From positions 1 to 45,833 of the forward strand of contig NZ_WJFC01000099.1 in assembly GCF_009725235.1 (NCBI RefSeq): a DNA stretch of 45,833 bases, in the 5' to 3' direction. Below are positions 26,133-34,785 of this stretch, in pieces. Within the stretch, counting starts at the first letter, position 1, and each line of letters starts with the position of its first letter. Source of the stretch: Scytonema sp. UIC 10036. GTDB lineage: Bacteria > Cyanobacteriota > Cyanobacteriia > Cyanobacteriales > Nostocaceae. The notes below the pieces were generated by a model, which had not been told where the DNA came from, made no database searches, and was given only the letters and a program-made list of their open reading frames with translations. Made by a program: the position numbers and the translations under genes.

Positions 26133-26561
26133 TTAACTGCTAAAAGCCTCACCTTGTAAAACTAAAACAGAACAAGGGGCATTGTGAAGGACATAACTGC
26201 TGACGCTCCCTAATAAAACTTCTGTGAAACCTCTAAAACCTCTGCGACCAAGTACAATCAGATCTGCCCTCCAACTTTGTGCTAAATTGCAAATTGATTT
26301 TCCGGGTTCTCCCACTCGGCATAAAGATTCTACTGCAACTCCTTGCTCTTGTGCTTTTTTCTTGTACCCTTGAAGTAATTCTTCGCCTTCTTGAGTTTTC
26401 TCTTTGATTTCAGTTGGAAAAGTGAGTTTTGAGCCAAAATCCACACAGTTAAAGAGCATTAAGCAAGCTGACTCTTTTTTTGCTAATTGTAAAGCCTCCT
26501 CAAACACCACCTGTGTTTCAGGTGATGCATCAAGAGCTACCAAAATTTTTTTAAACCCCAC
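26133..26561 (-). CDS. Universal stress protein, UspA family
   Basis: The single UspA domain (142 residues) starts KKILVALDASPET and carries the ATP-binding signature GRRGFRGFTEVLLGSVS (Gly-x2-Gly-x9-Gly-Ser). I choose the GTG at 26561 because the GGAGG at 26568-26572 sits six bases upstream; a TTG at 26567 touches it directly. UspA proteins bind ATP and help survival under stress. The gene converges on the caspase gene with only 14 bp between stops, so overlapping 3' transcripts are likely. Confidence 0.93.
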   Translation of the reverse strand: MGFKKILVALDASPETQVVFEEALQLAKKESACLMLFNCVDFGSKLTFPTEIKEKTQEGEELLQGYKKKAQEQGVAVESLCRVGEPGKSICNLAQSWRADLIVLGRRGFRGFTEVLLGSVSSYVLHNAPCSVLVLQGEAFSS

Positions 26562-26619
26562 AGACAACCTCCCATGTCAATTGCTGCTGTATAACTGTTA
26601 TTTTCCTACAAAAACATAA

Positions 26620-26672
26620 CATTTGTCATTTGTCATTTGTCAAAAGTCATTTGTTATTTGTTACTGGTCACT
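26620..26672. repeat. STRR heptamer tandem repeat
   Basis: Seven consecutive heptamers, CATTTGT three times, then CAAAAGT, CATTTGT, TATTTGT, TACTGGT. The array lies between the uspA start and the stop of the SDR gene, and its last bases overlap the SDR 3' end. Confidence 0.75.
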
Positions 26673-27471
26673 GTCTTTCCTGCATACTTCTAACAATTTT
26701 TGTCACCATTTTTCTTGTGCTAAATCTTACACTAGCAGCTAATATTTTATTCTTGATTCCAGTAATAACAACAGTTTTCCCTTCCATTAAGGCAGTATAG
26801 CCAATTTTGGCTACAGTTTCCGAATCCATAATCTTTTGACCTTTAACTAGTTTTGAGTCTTCCATTGCTGCTCTTTTCTGAAAACCAGATTCTGTTGGTC
26901 CCGGACAAAGTGCTGTGATTGTAACACCAGTCCCCTCTAATTCGTTGGCGATCGCTTCAGAAAAAGATAAGACATAAGCCTTGGTTGCAAAATAAACTGC
27001 CATCAAAGGACCGGGCTGAAATGATGCAGTTGAAGCAACGTTTAAGATTTTGCCATAACCTTGCTTAACCATATCTTTAAGAAAGAGCTTTGTTAAATGG
27101 GTGAGACACACCATATTAACTTGCATCATTTCCAGTTCGGTATTAAGGTCGGTTTCATTAAAGAAACCATAAGTAGCAAATCCAGCATTATTGACTAAAA
27201 TATCTACAGTAATATTTTCTTGTTGTAATTCTTGGAAAATTTCTTCTGGAGAGGTAGGTTCGGATAAATCCTTGGGAATAACTTTAACTGTAATGCTGTA
27301 TTTTTGATTGAATTCTTGTGCAATTATAGCCAGCTTTTCGCCACTTCTCGCTATGAGAACAAGATTGTAACCTTCTCGAGCAAATAACTTCACCAATTCA
27401 TAACCAATTCCACTAGATGCTCCAGTAATAAGTGCTGTTTGCTTCTGGTTATGTTGATTTGTTGTTTTCAT
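26668..27471 (-). CDS. Short-chain dehydrogenase/reductase (DltE-like)
   Basis: The 267-residue SDR has the cofactor motif ITGASSGIGYE (15-25), NNAG (94-97), the catalytic Ser in NVASTAS (about 147) and YFATK (Tyr160, Lys164). The ARS after the second strand (41-43) suggests NADPH use. The C-terminal part (LCPGPTESGFQKRA) is typical of bacterial SDRs often named DltE or YqjQ-like. The substrate is unknown. It is not in an operon: a MITE-like element lies upstream and uspA downstream on the same strand, separated by heptamer repeats. Confidence 0.9.
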   Translation of the reverse strand: MKTTNQHNQKQTALITGASSGIGYELVKLFAREGYNLVLIARSGEKLAIIAQEFNQKYSITVKVIPKDLSEPTSPEEIFQELQQENITVDILVNNAGFATYGFFNETDLNTELEMMQVNMVCLTHLTKLFLKDMVKQGYGKILNVASTASFQPGPLMAVYFATKAYVLSFSEAIANELEGTGVTITALCPGPTESGFQKRAAMEDSKLVKGQKIMDSETVAKIGYTALMEGKTVVITGIKNKILAASVRFSTRKMVTKIVRSMQERQ

Positions 27472-27506
27472 AACTTTCTTTATAAGAGGTAGTAGGGGAG
27501 CAGTGG

Positions 27507-27693
27507 TAGCCCTGTCAAGGTGGATTAAAATTTCAGGAAATCAATCGTCTTCTCACCTCTTACCTCTGTGTACTCTGCGTCCTCTGCGGTTAAATAAATG
27601 ACTTTTGAACCGCAGAGGCACAGAGAGCGCAGAGGAAAAAAATGTTGCCTTGCCACATGAATCAAAATTTTGTGAGTCACCTTGACAGGGCTA
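27507..27693. mobile_element. MITE-like element with 16-bp terminal inverted repeats
   Basis: TAGCCCTGTCAAGGTG (27507-27522) is repeated inverted without mismatch at 27678-27693. Inside, a long hairpin is made from the dispersed repeat: CCTCTGTGTACTCTGCGTCC ... on the left and GAACCGCAGAGGCACAGAG ... on the right, around a short loop. The flanks carry GGGGAGCAGTG (27495-27505) and GGTGAGCAGTG (27694-27704 approximately), a candidate target duplication with one mismatch. There is no coding capacity. It lies between the SDR and the di-heme cytochrome gene. Confidence 0.7.
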
Positions 27694-27729
27694 GGTGAGC
27701 AGTGCCCACCCTACATAGCTAGAGAAGCG

Positions 27730-29727
27730 TTAAAAAGTTTTCACAAACTCAATCAACGCTTTCTTATCTTCATCAGATAGTTCCGATCCAAAGGTATGAC
27801 CCTTGTCCTCAATGAAATCAGGAGACTTGTTTGCCCTTATAAGCAAGCGTGCAAGTTTGCCTTTAATACCACCTTCAGGTCTCACATCTTGAAGAAAATG
27901 CAGAATGTTGAAATCTGTGATTGCATCTCTAATGTTGATATTTGCCACTAAGTTCACAGGTGTTTCTTTAGGAACGGGAAGCTTAACAATTCCACGAGGT
28001 AGTGTTAAGGTGCTGGCTTGAGTTGTCCGGCTGATAATACCTTCACGTTTTTCAGGCCACAGCATTTTTTCCATTGCATCTGTGTACGCTTCTACACGTC
28101 CTTTAACAGTTGGATCTTCGTTGTAAATTCCCAATGTATTGTTGTGCAAAAATGGTGCTGTTGCCCAAATACTAATGAGCGATGGTGTGCGATAATATCC
28201 CACCCCCCCAGAAGGCACTTCAAAATTAATGGGTGCGCTTTTGTCAAAGGGATTATCTAGCTTTAAGGTGCCTGGTGATGGCAATTCCTTATACGTCTTA
28301 GAAGAAAATTGTTCCCAAATATGCCCTTTTGTTGCATTTGTTGCTAACGCACGTCCCGCGTTTGTGCCTATAAGGGTGACGGGGTAACGCTTGTCATCGG
28401 ACAAGAAGTTGTGGTCTAAAAAGTCACTGCTCAATACAGATTCCAAATACCACTGTTTGGCTTTTTCTGGATCGGCTGCAACTTCTGCGGGAGGCTGTTT
28501 GCTGGAATGACAGGTAGCACAACTGTTGGCAAAAACGGCTTTACCGCGATTGAGAATTTCTTCATCTTTGGTTAGGAATGTCTCACCATCAGGCGCATCT
28601 TTCAAATGCATAGGTTGGATGGTTTTTAAGAATGCTTCCATATCTCCCATGCGGGCTTCTGTTGCTCTCCAGTCTCCGCATTCCTTCTTGGCTTTTTCGA
28701 TATCAAAAGGTCGTTGTGGTTTTCTGCCTAGTATGGGATCGTGGAGACTCAACCAGTAATCACCGCACATCCCAATGTTGACGTAAACCCGCAGTGATGC
28801 ATTTGCGACTCCAGTAGAATCAGCCCCATCTTTGAGAATGTGATTGACTTCCTGTGTGGAACCATCGTTCATGACTTCGGGATATTTGGGGCGATCGCTT
28901 AAATTGAAGATAGCATTGACTGCATTGGGGGCGTTAATGTAATCTGTCGCGATGCGAGAAGTATCAGAAGTCCCTGGCTTTTGTGAGTGCAGCACTTGCC
29001 ATTTAAAATCATCTGGCTTAATTCTTGAGCCAAACAGTTCATTTTCCTTGATGTACTGATTCCCCAATGCTGCTACCAAGTTTTCCCATTTTGGGTGTTC
29101 TGGATCTTGGGGCGGGTTGAGGGGGTTTAAGGCTACGTGACAAATAGCACAGGATTGTCCGATTCGGTAAGGAGGTTCTACTTGTGCGTCTTGCTTGTAT
29201 TTTTCTAAGTCCCATTTTACAGGATCGAAGTTGGGATTTTTGAACTTTCGCAATCCAATTACCCCTGTGGATTGAGAGTCTTTACACTTATCGAGCCACA
29301 AACCATATTCATCTGGTTCTGTTGCTTTTTCACAGCCCGGATCGTTGATTGCGCCGAAACGCTTGAGCCGTTGGTCGCGATCGCGTGAATCCATTAAACT
29401 TAGTAAATCGACTTCACCATGTGTTCGCTTTGCTACATCTCTGTAATATTTATCGTTTCCACCCGTCCATAAGTACCAAGTACAACGACCTCGCTTTTCC
29501 GCATCTGTCAGGTTGTCGTCGTATGGTAAATAACCAAGACCATCACAGTTATTGACATCATCTGAGTACTCAGCACCAGATGCTGTAGAGTACCCAGTTG
29601 CAACAGGTATAGAAGTTTCACTAGATTCGCTAGCGAAAGCTGTAGATGTTCCATAAAAGCCGCAGACTATAAACATAATCACGGCAAGGAGCAGACAGCT
29701 AGTAAATAATAGACTTGTCTTCTTCAT
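27730..29727 (-). CDS. RoxA/MauG-like di-heme c-type cytochrome
   Basis: I choose the ATG at 29727 (665 residues), since the upstream GTG at 29766 adds 13 residues ahead of the signal peptide (MKKTSLLFTSCLLLAVIMF ... AFA). Two c-heme sites are present, SCAICH (Cys193) and SCATCH (Cys403). The second half contains YRTPSLISIWATAPFLHNN, the layout of MauG/cytochrome c peroxidase relatives. Total length and heme spacing resemble the rubber oxygenase RoxA, but the similarity is remembered, not computed. It should be periplasmic and act as an oxidase, peroxidase or dioxygenase on an unknown substrate. No maturation or partner gene is nearby. Confidence 0.75.
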   Translation of the reverse strand: MKKTSLLFTSCLLLAVIMFIVCGFYGTSTAFASESSETSIPVATGYSTASGAEYSDDVNNCDGLGYLPYDDNLTDAEKRGRCTWYLWTGGNDKYYRDVAKRTHGEVDLLSLMDSRDRDQRLKRFGAINDPGCEKATEPDEYGLWLDKCKDSQSTGVIGLRKFKNPNFDPVKWDLEKYKQDAQVEPPYRIGQSCAICHVALNPLNPPQDPEHPKWENLVAALGNQYIKENELFGSRIKPDDFKWQVLHSQKPGTSDTSRIATDYINAPNAVNAIFNLSDRPKYPEVMNDGSTQEVNHILKDGADSTGVANASLRVYVNIGMCGDYWLSLHDPILGRKPQRPFDIEKAKKECGDWRATEARMGDMEAFLKTIQPMHLKDAPDGETFLTKDEEILNRGKAVFANSCATCHSSKQPPAEVAADPEKAKQWYLESVLSSDFLDHNFLSDDKRYPVTLIGTNAGRALATNATKGHIWEQFSSKTYKELPSPGTLKLDNPFDKSAPINFEVPSGGVGYYRTPSLISIWATAPFLHNNTLGIYNEDPTVKGRVEAYTDAMEKMLWPEKREGIISRTTQASTLTLPRGIVKLPVPKETPVNLVANINIRDAITDFNILHFLQDVRPEGGIKGKLARLLIRANKSPDFIEDKGHTFGSELSDEDKKALIEFVKTF

Positions 29728-30400
29728 AAAACCCACTTGTCGCAAGACTACACTTTTATAACTCACGTATTGGCAGAAATTTAAGCGGTTGCAGTTAGTT
29801 ACCTTTAGCTTGCTCTTAACTTGAACAAAAACGATCTGCCTTACTTAAATAGGTATGAGCACAATTCACTCATGCACTTCGAAAGTGAACTCCATATTAA
29901 AATACAATGAGTGATTCAGATTCAAAATAGATAATTCCGAAACGATAAATACAATTCTTTACAATTATTTTTCTATTTATGACATTTCTTTGTGAAGCTA
30001 CAATATATTTTTACCCCACAGCTAAATCTTTCCCCCCAATGCCTTGAGGGAACTACACGGAAGTTCAGAAGTTGAGAAGATGCATCTTTATACAGAATTG
30101 CTATGACATTTTTTATAATCCTGGTGTTCCCTAAATGCATGAGTGAAATTTGCTGACACTTACATAAGTAAGAAGGCTGATAAGCAGTTCAACCTAAAAA
30201 AACATAAAATGTTCGTAGTTGCGCTGTCTATGCCTGCGGCACGCAAGGGCGGCGAACGCGCTTGGTGCAACTACGAGCCTCAAGCATTTTACACTTAATT
30301 TGTTTGACGCTACTGATTAAGTAAAAAAGCTTAGAGTGCATAACTGCTCTAATGCTGGAAGCCCTTTGCCTATTTATTTTTGCTCCAGAGGTAATTAAAA
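29728..30400. other. 673-bp intergenic region with repeats
   Basis: No coding stretch. TTCACTCATGCA (29865-29876) recurs inverted as TGCATGAGTGAA (30136-30147), bounding about 283 bp. CACTT-CGA-AAGTG overlaps the first arm. A dispersed hairpin with arms CGTAGTTGC (30214-30222) and GCAACTACG (30267-30275) encloses a GC-rich loop. The rest is AT-rich with no clear signal. Confidence 0.5.
30214..30275. repeat. CGTAGTTGC hairpin repeat
   Basis: Nine-base perfect arms CGTAGTTGC and GCAACTACG enclose a GC-rich loop (TGCCTGCGGCACGCAAGG). The GC content contrasts with the AT-rich flanks. This form is dispersed in cyanobacterial genomes and has no coding capacity. Confidence 0.6.
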
Positions 30401-30835
30401 ATGACAATTACAATGAAAGACTTGATGGCAATGACACCTACAGAATTAGATAATCTTTATAAAAACAGTCCTATTGGTGAAATTCCCAATGGTCAAAGCA
30501 ATGGGAAGGTTCTCTTTGTTTTTCAAATTTCCATGTGGGAAGTCTTTTCATCTTTAATTGATTCATTTCTTTGGCAGGGAAAGATTTTTGACCGAGAGCA
30601 AGGATTGTTGCTCAATCGGCTGACTGTCTTTGGGCTTCATATGGTCGATGCTAAAGTTTACAGGGGAAATAGTTGGTTGAGTGAAGGAGAATCCATTATC
30701 TTGGATTACTCCAAATCTTCATTTTTTCTTGCTCAAAAGATTCGGGATGAGATTCGTGAAGTTGCTCCTGGGTTGTATCTGGGACAAGCTTATTGGGATC
30801 GCACCCGAGTGCTATCTTTTGCCTTACAATTCTAA
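30401..30835 (+). CDS. Conserved hypothetical protein, cyanobacterial type
   Basis: The 144-residue soluble protein has a good ribosome site (GAGGT about ten bases upstream). It starts MTITMKDLMAMTPTELDNLY, with the fixed-looking motif SPIGEIPNGQSNGK, and ends VAPGLYLGQAYWDRTRVLSF. I recall related proteins of this layout in bacteria and cyanobacteria but cannot name a domain or activity. No signal peptide or membrane segment. It is transcribed alone, with a good terminator 130 bp downstream. Confidence 0.7.
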   Translation: MTITMKDLMAMTPTELDNLYKNSPIGEIPNGQSNGKVLFVFQISMWEVFSSLIDSFLWQGKIFDREQGLLLNRLTVFGLHMVDAKVYRGNSWLSEGESIILDYSKSSFFLAQKIRDEIREVAPGLYLGQAYWDRTRVLSFALQF

Positions 30836-30965
30836 GCTATTGAAAAGAACAACCAGGGCATTGCCCAATCTCCAATGCCCGTTTCACGTTGGCACTTTGG
30901 CATCATTGGAAATTGTACAATGAGTATTGTATGGATTAAGTGCAAGAGTGTCGAAAGACATCATA

Positions 30966-30990
30966 CCCCGGAGAAAAACCGGGGATTTTT
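30966..30990 (+). terminator. Rho-independent terminator
   Basis: CCCCGG-agaaaaa-CCGGGG followed by ATTTTT is a textbook intrinsic terminator in the plus direction. It ends the transcript of the 30401 gene before ccaA. Confidence 0.8.
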
Positions 30991-31085
30991 ATAAAATCTC
31001 ATAAACTTTACACTTTAATACAAGAATTGATACAACCGTAGCTTTACGAGGGAGAATAAAGACTATTGCCTGTCTGGTTAGCCCT

Positions 31086-31913
31086 ATGAAAAAATTGATT
31101 AGAGGTCTGCGCGAATTTAAAGCTAGCTACTATTGCAGATACCAAGAGCTGTTCAAACAACTAACTCACGGTCAAAATCCTAGAGTGTTGTTTATTACCT
31201 GCTCTGATTCGCGTGTCGATCCAAACCTAATTACCCAAGCTGGTTTGGGTGAATTGTTTGTCATTCGCAATGCTGGCAATATTATACCCCCATTTGGTGC
31301 AACTAATGGTGGTGAAGGTGCTTCAATTGAATATGCTGTTGAAGCACTGGATATTCGACAGATTATTGTCTGCGGTCACTCACATTGCGGTGCAATGAAA
31401 GGGCTACTGAAGTTAGACAAGCTGCGTGAGGAAATGCCCCTCGTGCATGATTGGCTCAAGTATGCAGAGGCAACCCGACGCTTAATACAAGACCATTACA
31501 GCCAATATGAGGGGGAAGAATTGCTAGAAATTCTCACTGCCGAAAATGTACTGACTCAAATTGAGAATTTACGGACATATCCCGTCATTCGCTCCAAGCT
31601 CTACCAAGGACAATTAAGTATTTATGCTTGGATTTATCACATTGAAACAGGAGAGGTTTTGGCATACGATGCTGAAAATCATGCTTATGTCCTCCCTCAA
31701 GCTCAGCTTCCACCAACAGAGTTAGACGAGGCCCTACTTCTTCCTCTTCCTTCTTGCGAGATATGCGATCCTTCTACTGAAACATCGGTAAAAGAGGTTC
31801 AACCAATCCAGGAAATTGAGATAGCTAACCATAACCATCATCCGTTTCCAATGACTTCTCTTTCTCAAGAGCAGCTAGAGCGAATTTATCGAGGCTCAAA
31901 GTCATATAAGTAA
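31086..31913 (+). CDS. ccaA: Beta-carbonic anhydrase, carboxysomal CcaA type
   Basis: The enzyme interconverts CO2 and bicarbonate; CcaA sits in beta-carboxysomes and supplies CO2 to Rubisco. The 275-residue length matches CcaA rather than short bacterial forms (about 200-230). Zinc and catalytic residues are all present: CSDSRVDPNL (Cys39, Asp41, Arg43), RNAGN (61-65) and GHSHCGAMKG (His98, Cys101). The C-terminal extension of about 75 residues ends EQLERIYRGSKSYK, the type of tail CcaA uses to bind CcmM. It is separate from any ccm gene in this window. The start is the ATG at 31086; no strong Shine-Dalgarno is seen. Confidence 0.93.
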   Translation: MKKLIRGLREFKASYYCRYQELFKQLTHGQNPRVLFITCSDSRVDPNLITQAGLGELFVIRNAGNIIPPFGATNGGEGASIEYAVEALDIRQIIVCGHSHCGAMKGLLKLDKLREEMPLVHDWLKYAEATRRLIQDHYSQYEGEELLEILTAENVLTQIENLRTYPVIRSKLYQGQLSIYAWIYHIETGEVLAYDAENHAYVLPQAQLPPTELDEALLLPLPSCEICDPSTETSVKEVQPIQEIEIANHNHHPFPMTSLSQEQLERIYRGSKSYK

Positions 31914-31933
31914 CCAGTGACCCATCAGCCACT

Positions 31934-32050
31934 CTCGTTCCCAGCCAGAGGCTGGGAATGCAGTCCGCGAGGCTCTGCCTCGCACTTCTGGCTGAGTACG
32001 GGAGGCGGAGCCTCAAGTCAGGCATTCCCAGGCTCTGCCTGGGAACGAGG
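31934..32050. repeat. Cluster of four REP-like hairpins with inverted ends
   Basis: CTCGTTCCCAG at the start and CTGGGAACGAG at the end are inverted. Inside are TTCCCAGCC-aga-GGCTGGGAA, GCGAGGC-tct-GCCTCGC, GAGGC-gga-GCCTC and TTCCCAGGC-tct-GCCTGGGAA. It lies between ccaA and the convergent sbcD-like gene and could end both transcripts. It shares arms with 8818-8868 and 10812-10842. Confidence 0.75.
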
Positions 32051-32092
32051 TGAAGGAGGTGAAGGAGGTGAGGAGAGTCTTCCGGTCACCGA

Positions 32093-33394
32093 TCACAGCA
32101 ATTTTAACTGAGTATCTCTACTATTGGTTAAGGCAAGGTCTTGTTCTTGAGTCAGTGGTTCGAGAGCAACTTCCACATCATCAGCTAATAAATTGTGTGC
32201 CGCTTCTAACATTAATTCTGCTATGTCTTTGAGGTCATTACGGTTATCTAAGTAAGTTTTTAACGCCTCCATTGGGTCAATACTATTACTTGCACTTAAC
32301 TCTGGAATACGGGGACGAGCCAATTGACTGACCAATTCTGGTTGGATGCTATGGGTATGAGCTGCACTGAGAGCACGGTGCAATTCAGAGGTATCAATTA
32401 AATCTAGTTGTTCGGAACGAAGTTTGTAAATCAATCGTACAACAGTATCCTGGATGTTGTGTTTTGCGATCGCTTTCACAATTGCGGCTTGTGGCTCTTC
32501 TATCTTAGAGACATCAATCTCAATAGTCTTAAAAGTTCGTGCGGGTAGGGGGCAAAATTCCCACTGAGTGTCACCCCGTTCGATTTCCAACATTACATAA
32601 CCTTTTTCTTCCTTTTCTTCACTAAAATCCACCCTTTCGATACTTCCCGGATAAACAACAGGGGGATTGTTAGACTTATTAAGATTTTGATGGCGGTGTA
32701 CGTGACCTAAGGCGACATAATCAAAGCAAGGTCGTGCTAGCAAAGAGACAGGAAGTGTAAAACCTTTTCCTACGGCTAAATAACGTTCTGCTCCTAAAGA
32801 AGCATTATCGGCCATTAAATGGCCCAAAAGAATAGTTGGTACATTGGGGTCAAGACGGCGAATTTCTGCTTCTAGTACGACTTCAAGACGTTCGATCAGC
32901 AGCTGGTTAATTTCTACTAAAGATAAACCTTCAGTCTCTTGGCGAGTCATCAAAGTTGAGCGAGTTAACCAAGGAAGGGTCAGAATTTGTATTAACCCAT
33001 TACGAGTTGTGATGCGATGGGTTGTTAAGCGATCGCCTACAATGACTCCCGGTACACCCAAGGTACGATAAATGCAAAGACTAGCGCCCCCCAGTCCTTG
33101 AGAATGTTGATCGTGATTTCCTACAAGTAGGACTGTGGGGATATTGGCATCTGCAAGGCGACGAAACTGACTGGCAAAAGCTTCTTGTACGTATGGAGGT
33201 GGAGTTGCGTCAGGAAAAGCATCACCTCCAAAAATGACTAAATCGACTGGTTCTGACAATGCTCTATCAATGCATAGTGATAAAGAATTAACAAAATCCT
33301 CCAATCGCGTGTTCAATCCGGTTACGGGATTAATCTTTCCGTGGGAAAAACCACTTCCCATATGGATATCAGAGAGATGAAGAATTTTTATCAT
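32093..33394 (-). CDS. sbcD: SbcD-like metallophosphoesterase (DNA repair exonuclease subunit)
   Basis: The 433-residue protein has the full calcineurin-like metal motif set: ILHLSDIHMG (Asp9, His11), FGGDAF (Asp58), VGNHDQHS (Asn93-Asp95), LLGHLMAD and LGHVHRHQ. It matches the Mre11/SbcD nuclease that, with the SbcC ATPase, opens DNA hairpins and processes ends. The C-terminal part (about 290-433) is helical, as in SbcD capping domains. No sbcC lies next to it here, so the partner must be elsewhere. The start is the ATG at 33394. The nearby palindromic clusters are the kind of structure SbcCD cleaves, which may be coincidence. Confidence 0.87.
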   Translation of the reverse strand: MIKILHLSDIHMGSGFSHGKINPVTGLNTRLEDFVNSLSLCIDRALSEPVDLVIFGGDAFPDATPPPYVQEAFASQFRRLADANIPTVLLVGNHDQHSQGLGGASLCIYRTLGVPGVIVGDRLTTHRITTRNGLIQILTLPWLTRSTLMTRQETEGLSLVEINQLLIERLEVVLEAEIRRLDPNVPTILLGHLMADNASLGAERYLAVGKGFTLPVSLLARPCFDYVALGHVHRHQNLNKSNNPPVVYPGSIERVDFSEEKEEKGYVMLEIERGDTQWEFCPLPARTFKTIEIDVSKIEEPQAAIVKAIAKHNIQDTVVRLIYKLRSEQLDLIDTSELHRALSAAHTHSIQPELVSQLARPRIPELSASNSIDPMEALKTYLDNRNDLKDIAELMLEAAHNLLADDVEVALEPLTQEQDLALTNSRDTQLKLL

Positions 33395-33618
33395 AATTTG
33401 GTTAAGAGGTCATTTGTCATCGTCAAGAGAGCTTGCGGACATAGGATAGACTTGCCCGTAGTATGAGTATACTGGCTGTATCGTGTTGTATCCATTAAGT
33501 TTTTTAAGTCAAACTCCTTCCCATTCCGCTTCCAGAGAAATCTGGGTATTAGACTAAGAGTCATATTTACCAAACATCTGCCTTTAGATATATATTTTAA
33601 TATTTTATTTTGTGAGAG

Positions 33619-33624
33619 TATAAT
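33619..33624 (+). promoter_or_regulatory. Candidate -10 box of the ATP-grasp gene
   Basis: TATAAT preceded by TGTGAGAG lies 58 bases before the GTG at 33682 in an AT-rich stretch. No convincing -35 box was found. Confidence 0.35.
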
Positions 33625-33681
33625 GGCAAAATTTGTGATTTCTCGTCAGTTTTCAGTTAACCTCACAATAGCAATTAAAAC

Positions 33682-34785
33682 GTGACTCCCCATAGAATTT
33701 TCAACCATGACATCATGGTCTGTACCCATGAATCTGTCATAGGTAATCATCTGTATTCTGGTAGGGTGCTAGGTTTGACTGACCCAAATGATATTATTCA
33801 GTTGCACCCAGATTTAAAGTCGCAATGGGATACAATTACAGAACACTATGGACGGATAGGTTTAAGCCATAGTAAAAATGTCATCTGGGATGTCTCGCTT
33901 AGAGTTTTGGAAGACTATCCTAACCTGGAGATTTCCCTTTTCTTCTTTGGCAATCCTGGAAACAAAGTCGGTTGTGATGAAGATTGGTTTCGCCGAGTCG
34001 ATTCTGACTGGCTGAACGTGGTTAAATTTATAAACTGCAAGAACAATTTTATACACCTGGCACACCAGCTTGGAGTTAGCGTTCCTCTAACGTTTTGTTT
34101 TGAAAACAAAGCTGCTATCAAAGACTTATCTGAGTTTTCCTATCCGTGTTATTTCAAACCTACTATTTCCGTTGATGGTGCTGGAATTAGGCGATGTGAA
34201 AACCCACAACAGCTTTCTCAAATCCTCACAACGTTTCCCAATACAATATCTTTACAAATCCAGGTGGAAGTCACAGCTTCCTCTTTTTTAAATTTGCAAT
34301 ACTGCGTTGTGGCGTCAAAGCTTCAACGTCTAGTCGTAACTTCTCAATTACTCGATGGTTACACCCATATAGGCAATTGCTATCCCAGCAAGCATCAGCC
34401 TTGGGACACTGTTGAACCAATAGCCGAATGGATGACGCAACGTGGGATGAAACAGGTATTTGCTTTTGATGTTGCTGTCGTGGAAGATGCAACACAGACG
34501 CGTTATCTAGCGATCGAGTGCAATCCACGCTTTAACGGCGCATCATATCCTACAGGTATTGCCAAGAAACTTAATATTACCAGTTGGAGTTGTGAAACCT
34601 TTAAGACGCGATATTGCTCGCTCGAAAACCTTGATTTCAGTGATATTGAATTTAATCCTAAAAGCAATACTGGCATTGTGTTGGTTAACTGGGGTACTAT
34701 TCTAGTGGGAAAAATCAGTATCCTGCTTGCTGGAACTGTTCAAAAGCAGAATGAACTCAGAAGCATCTTGAAACAGCGATTGTGA
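33682..34785 (+). CDS. ATP-grasp domain protein
   Basis: The 367-residue protein starts at a GTG (33682). An ATG at 33715 would remove the conserved-looking FNHDIM part, so I keep the longer form. The ATP-grasp fold is shown by YPCYFKPTISVDGAGI (about 155-170), the strand SLQIQVEV, and the metal-binding end AIECNPRFNGASYPT (Glu and Asn about 293-295). The N-terminal part (VCTHESVIGNHLYSG) is characteristic of a cyanobacterial family that I cannot tie to a product. ATP-grasp enzymes ligate a carboxylate to an amine or thiol. No peptide or biosynthetic partner lies nearby, so the substrate is open. Confidence 0.8.
   Translation: MTPHRIFNHDIMVCTHESVIGNHLYSGRVLGLTDPNDIIQLHPDLKSQWDTITEHYGRIGLSHSKNVIWDVSLRVLEDYPNLEISLFFFGNPGNKVGCDEDWFRRVDSDWLNVVKFINCKNNFIHLAHQLGVSVPLTFCFENKAAIKDLSEFSYPCYFKPTISVDGAGIRRCENPQQLSQILTTFPNTISLQIQVEVTASSFLNLQYCVVASKLQRLVVTSQLLDGYTHIGNCYPSKHQPWDTVEPIAEWMTQRGMKQVFAFDVAVVEDATQTRYLAIECNPRFNGASYPTGIAKKLNITSWSCETFKTRYCSLENLDFSDIEFNPKSNTGIVLVNWGTILVGKISILLAGTVQKQNELRSILKQRL

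Noticed and set aside
31825..32232. Small frames around the REP cluster
   Set aside because: They read through palindromic repeats and the ends of ccaA or the SbcD-like gene. No ribosome site or domain is seen.
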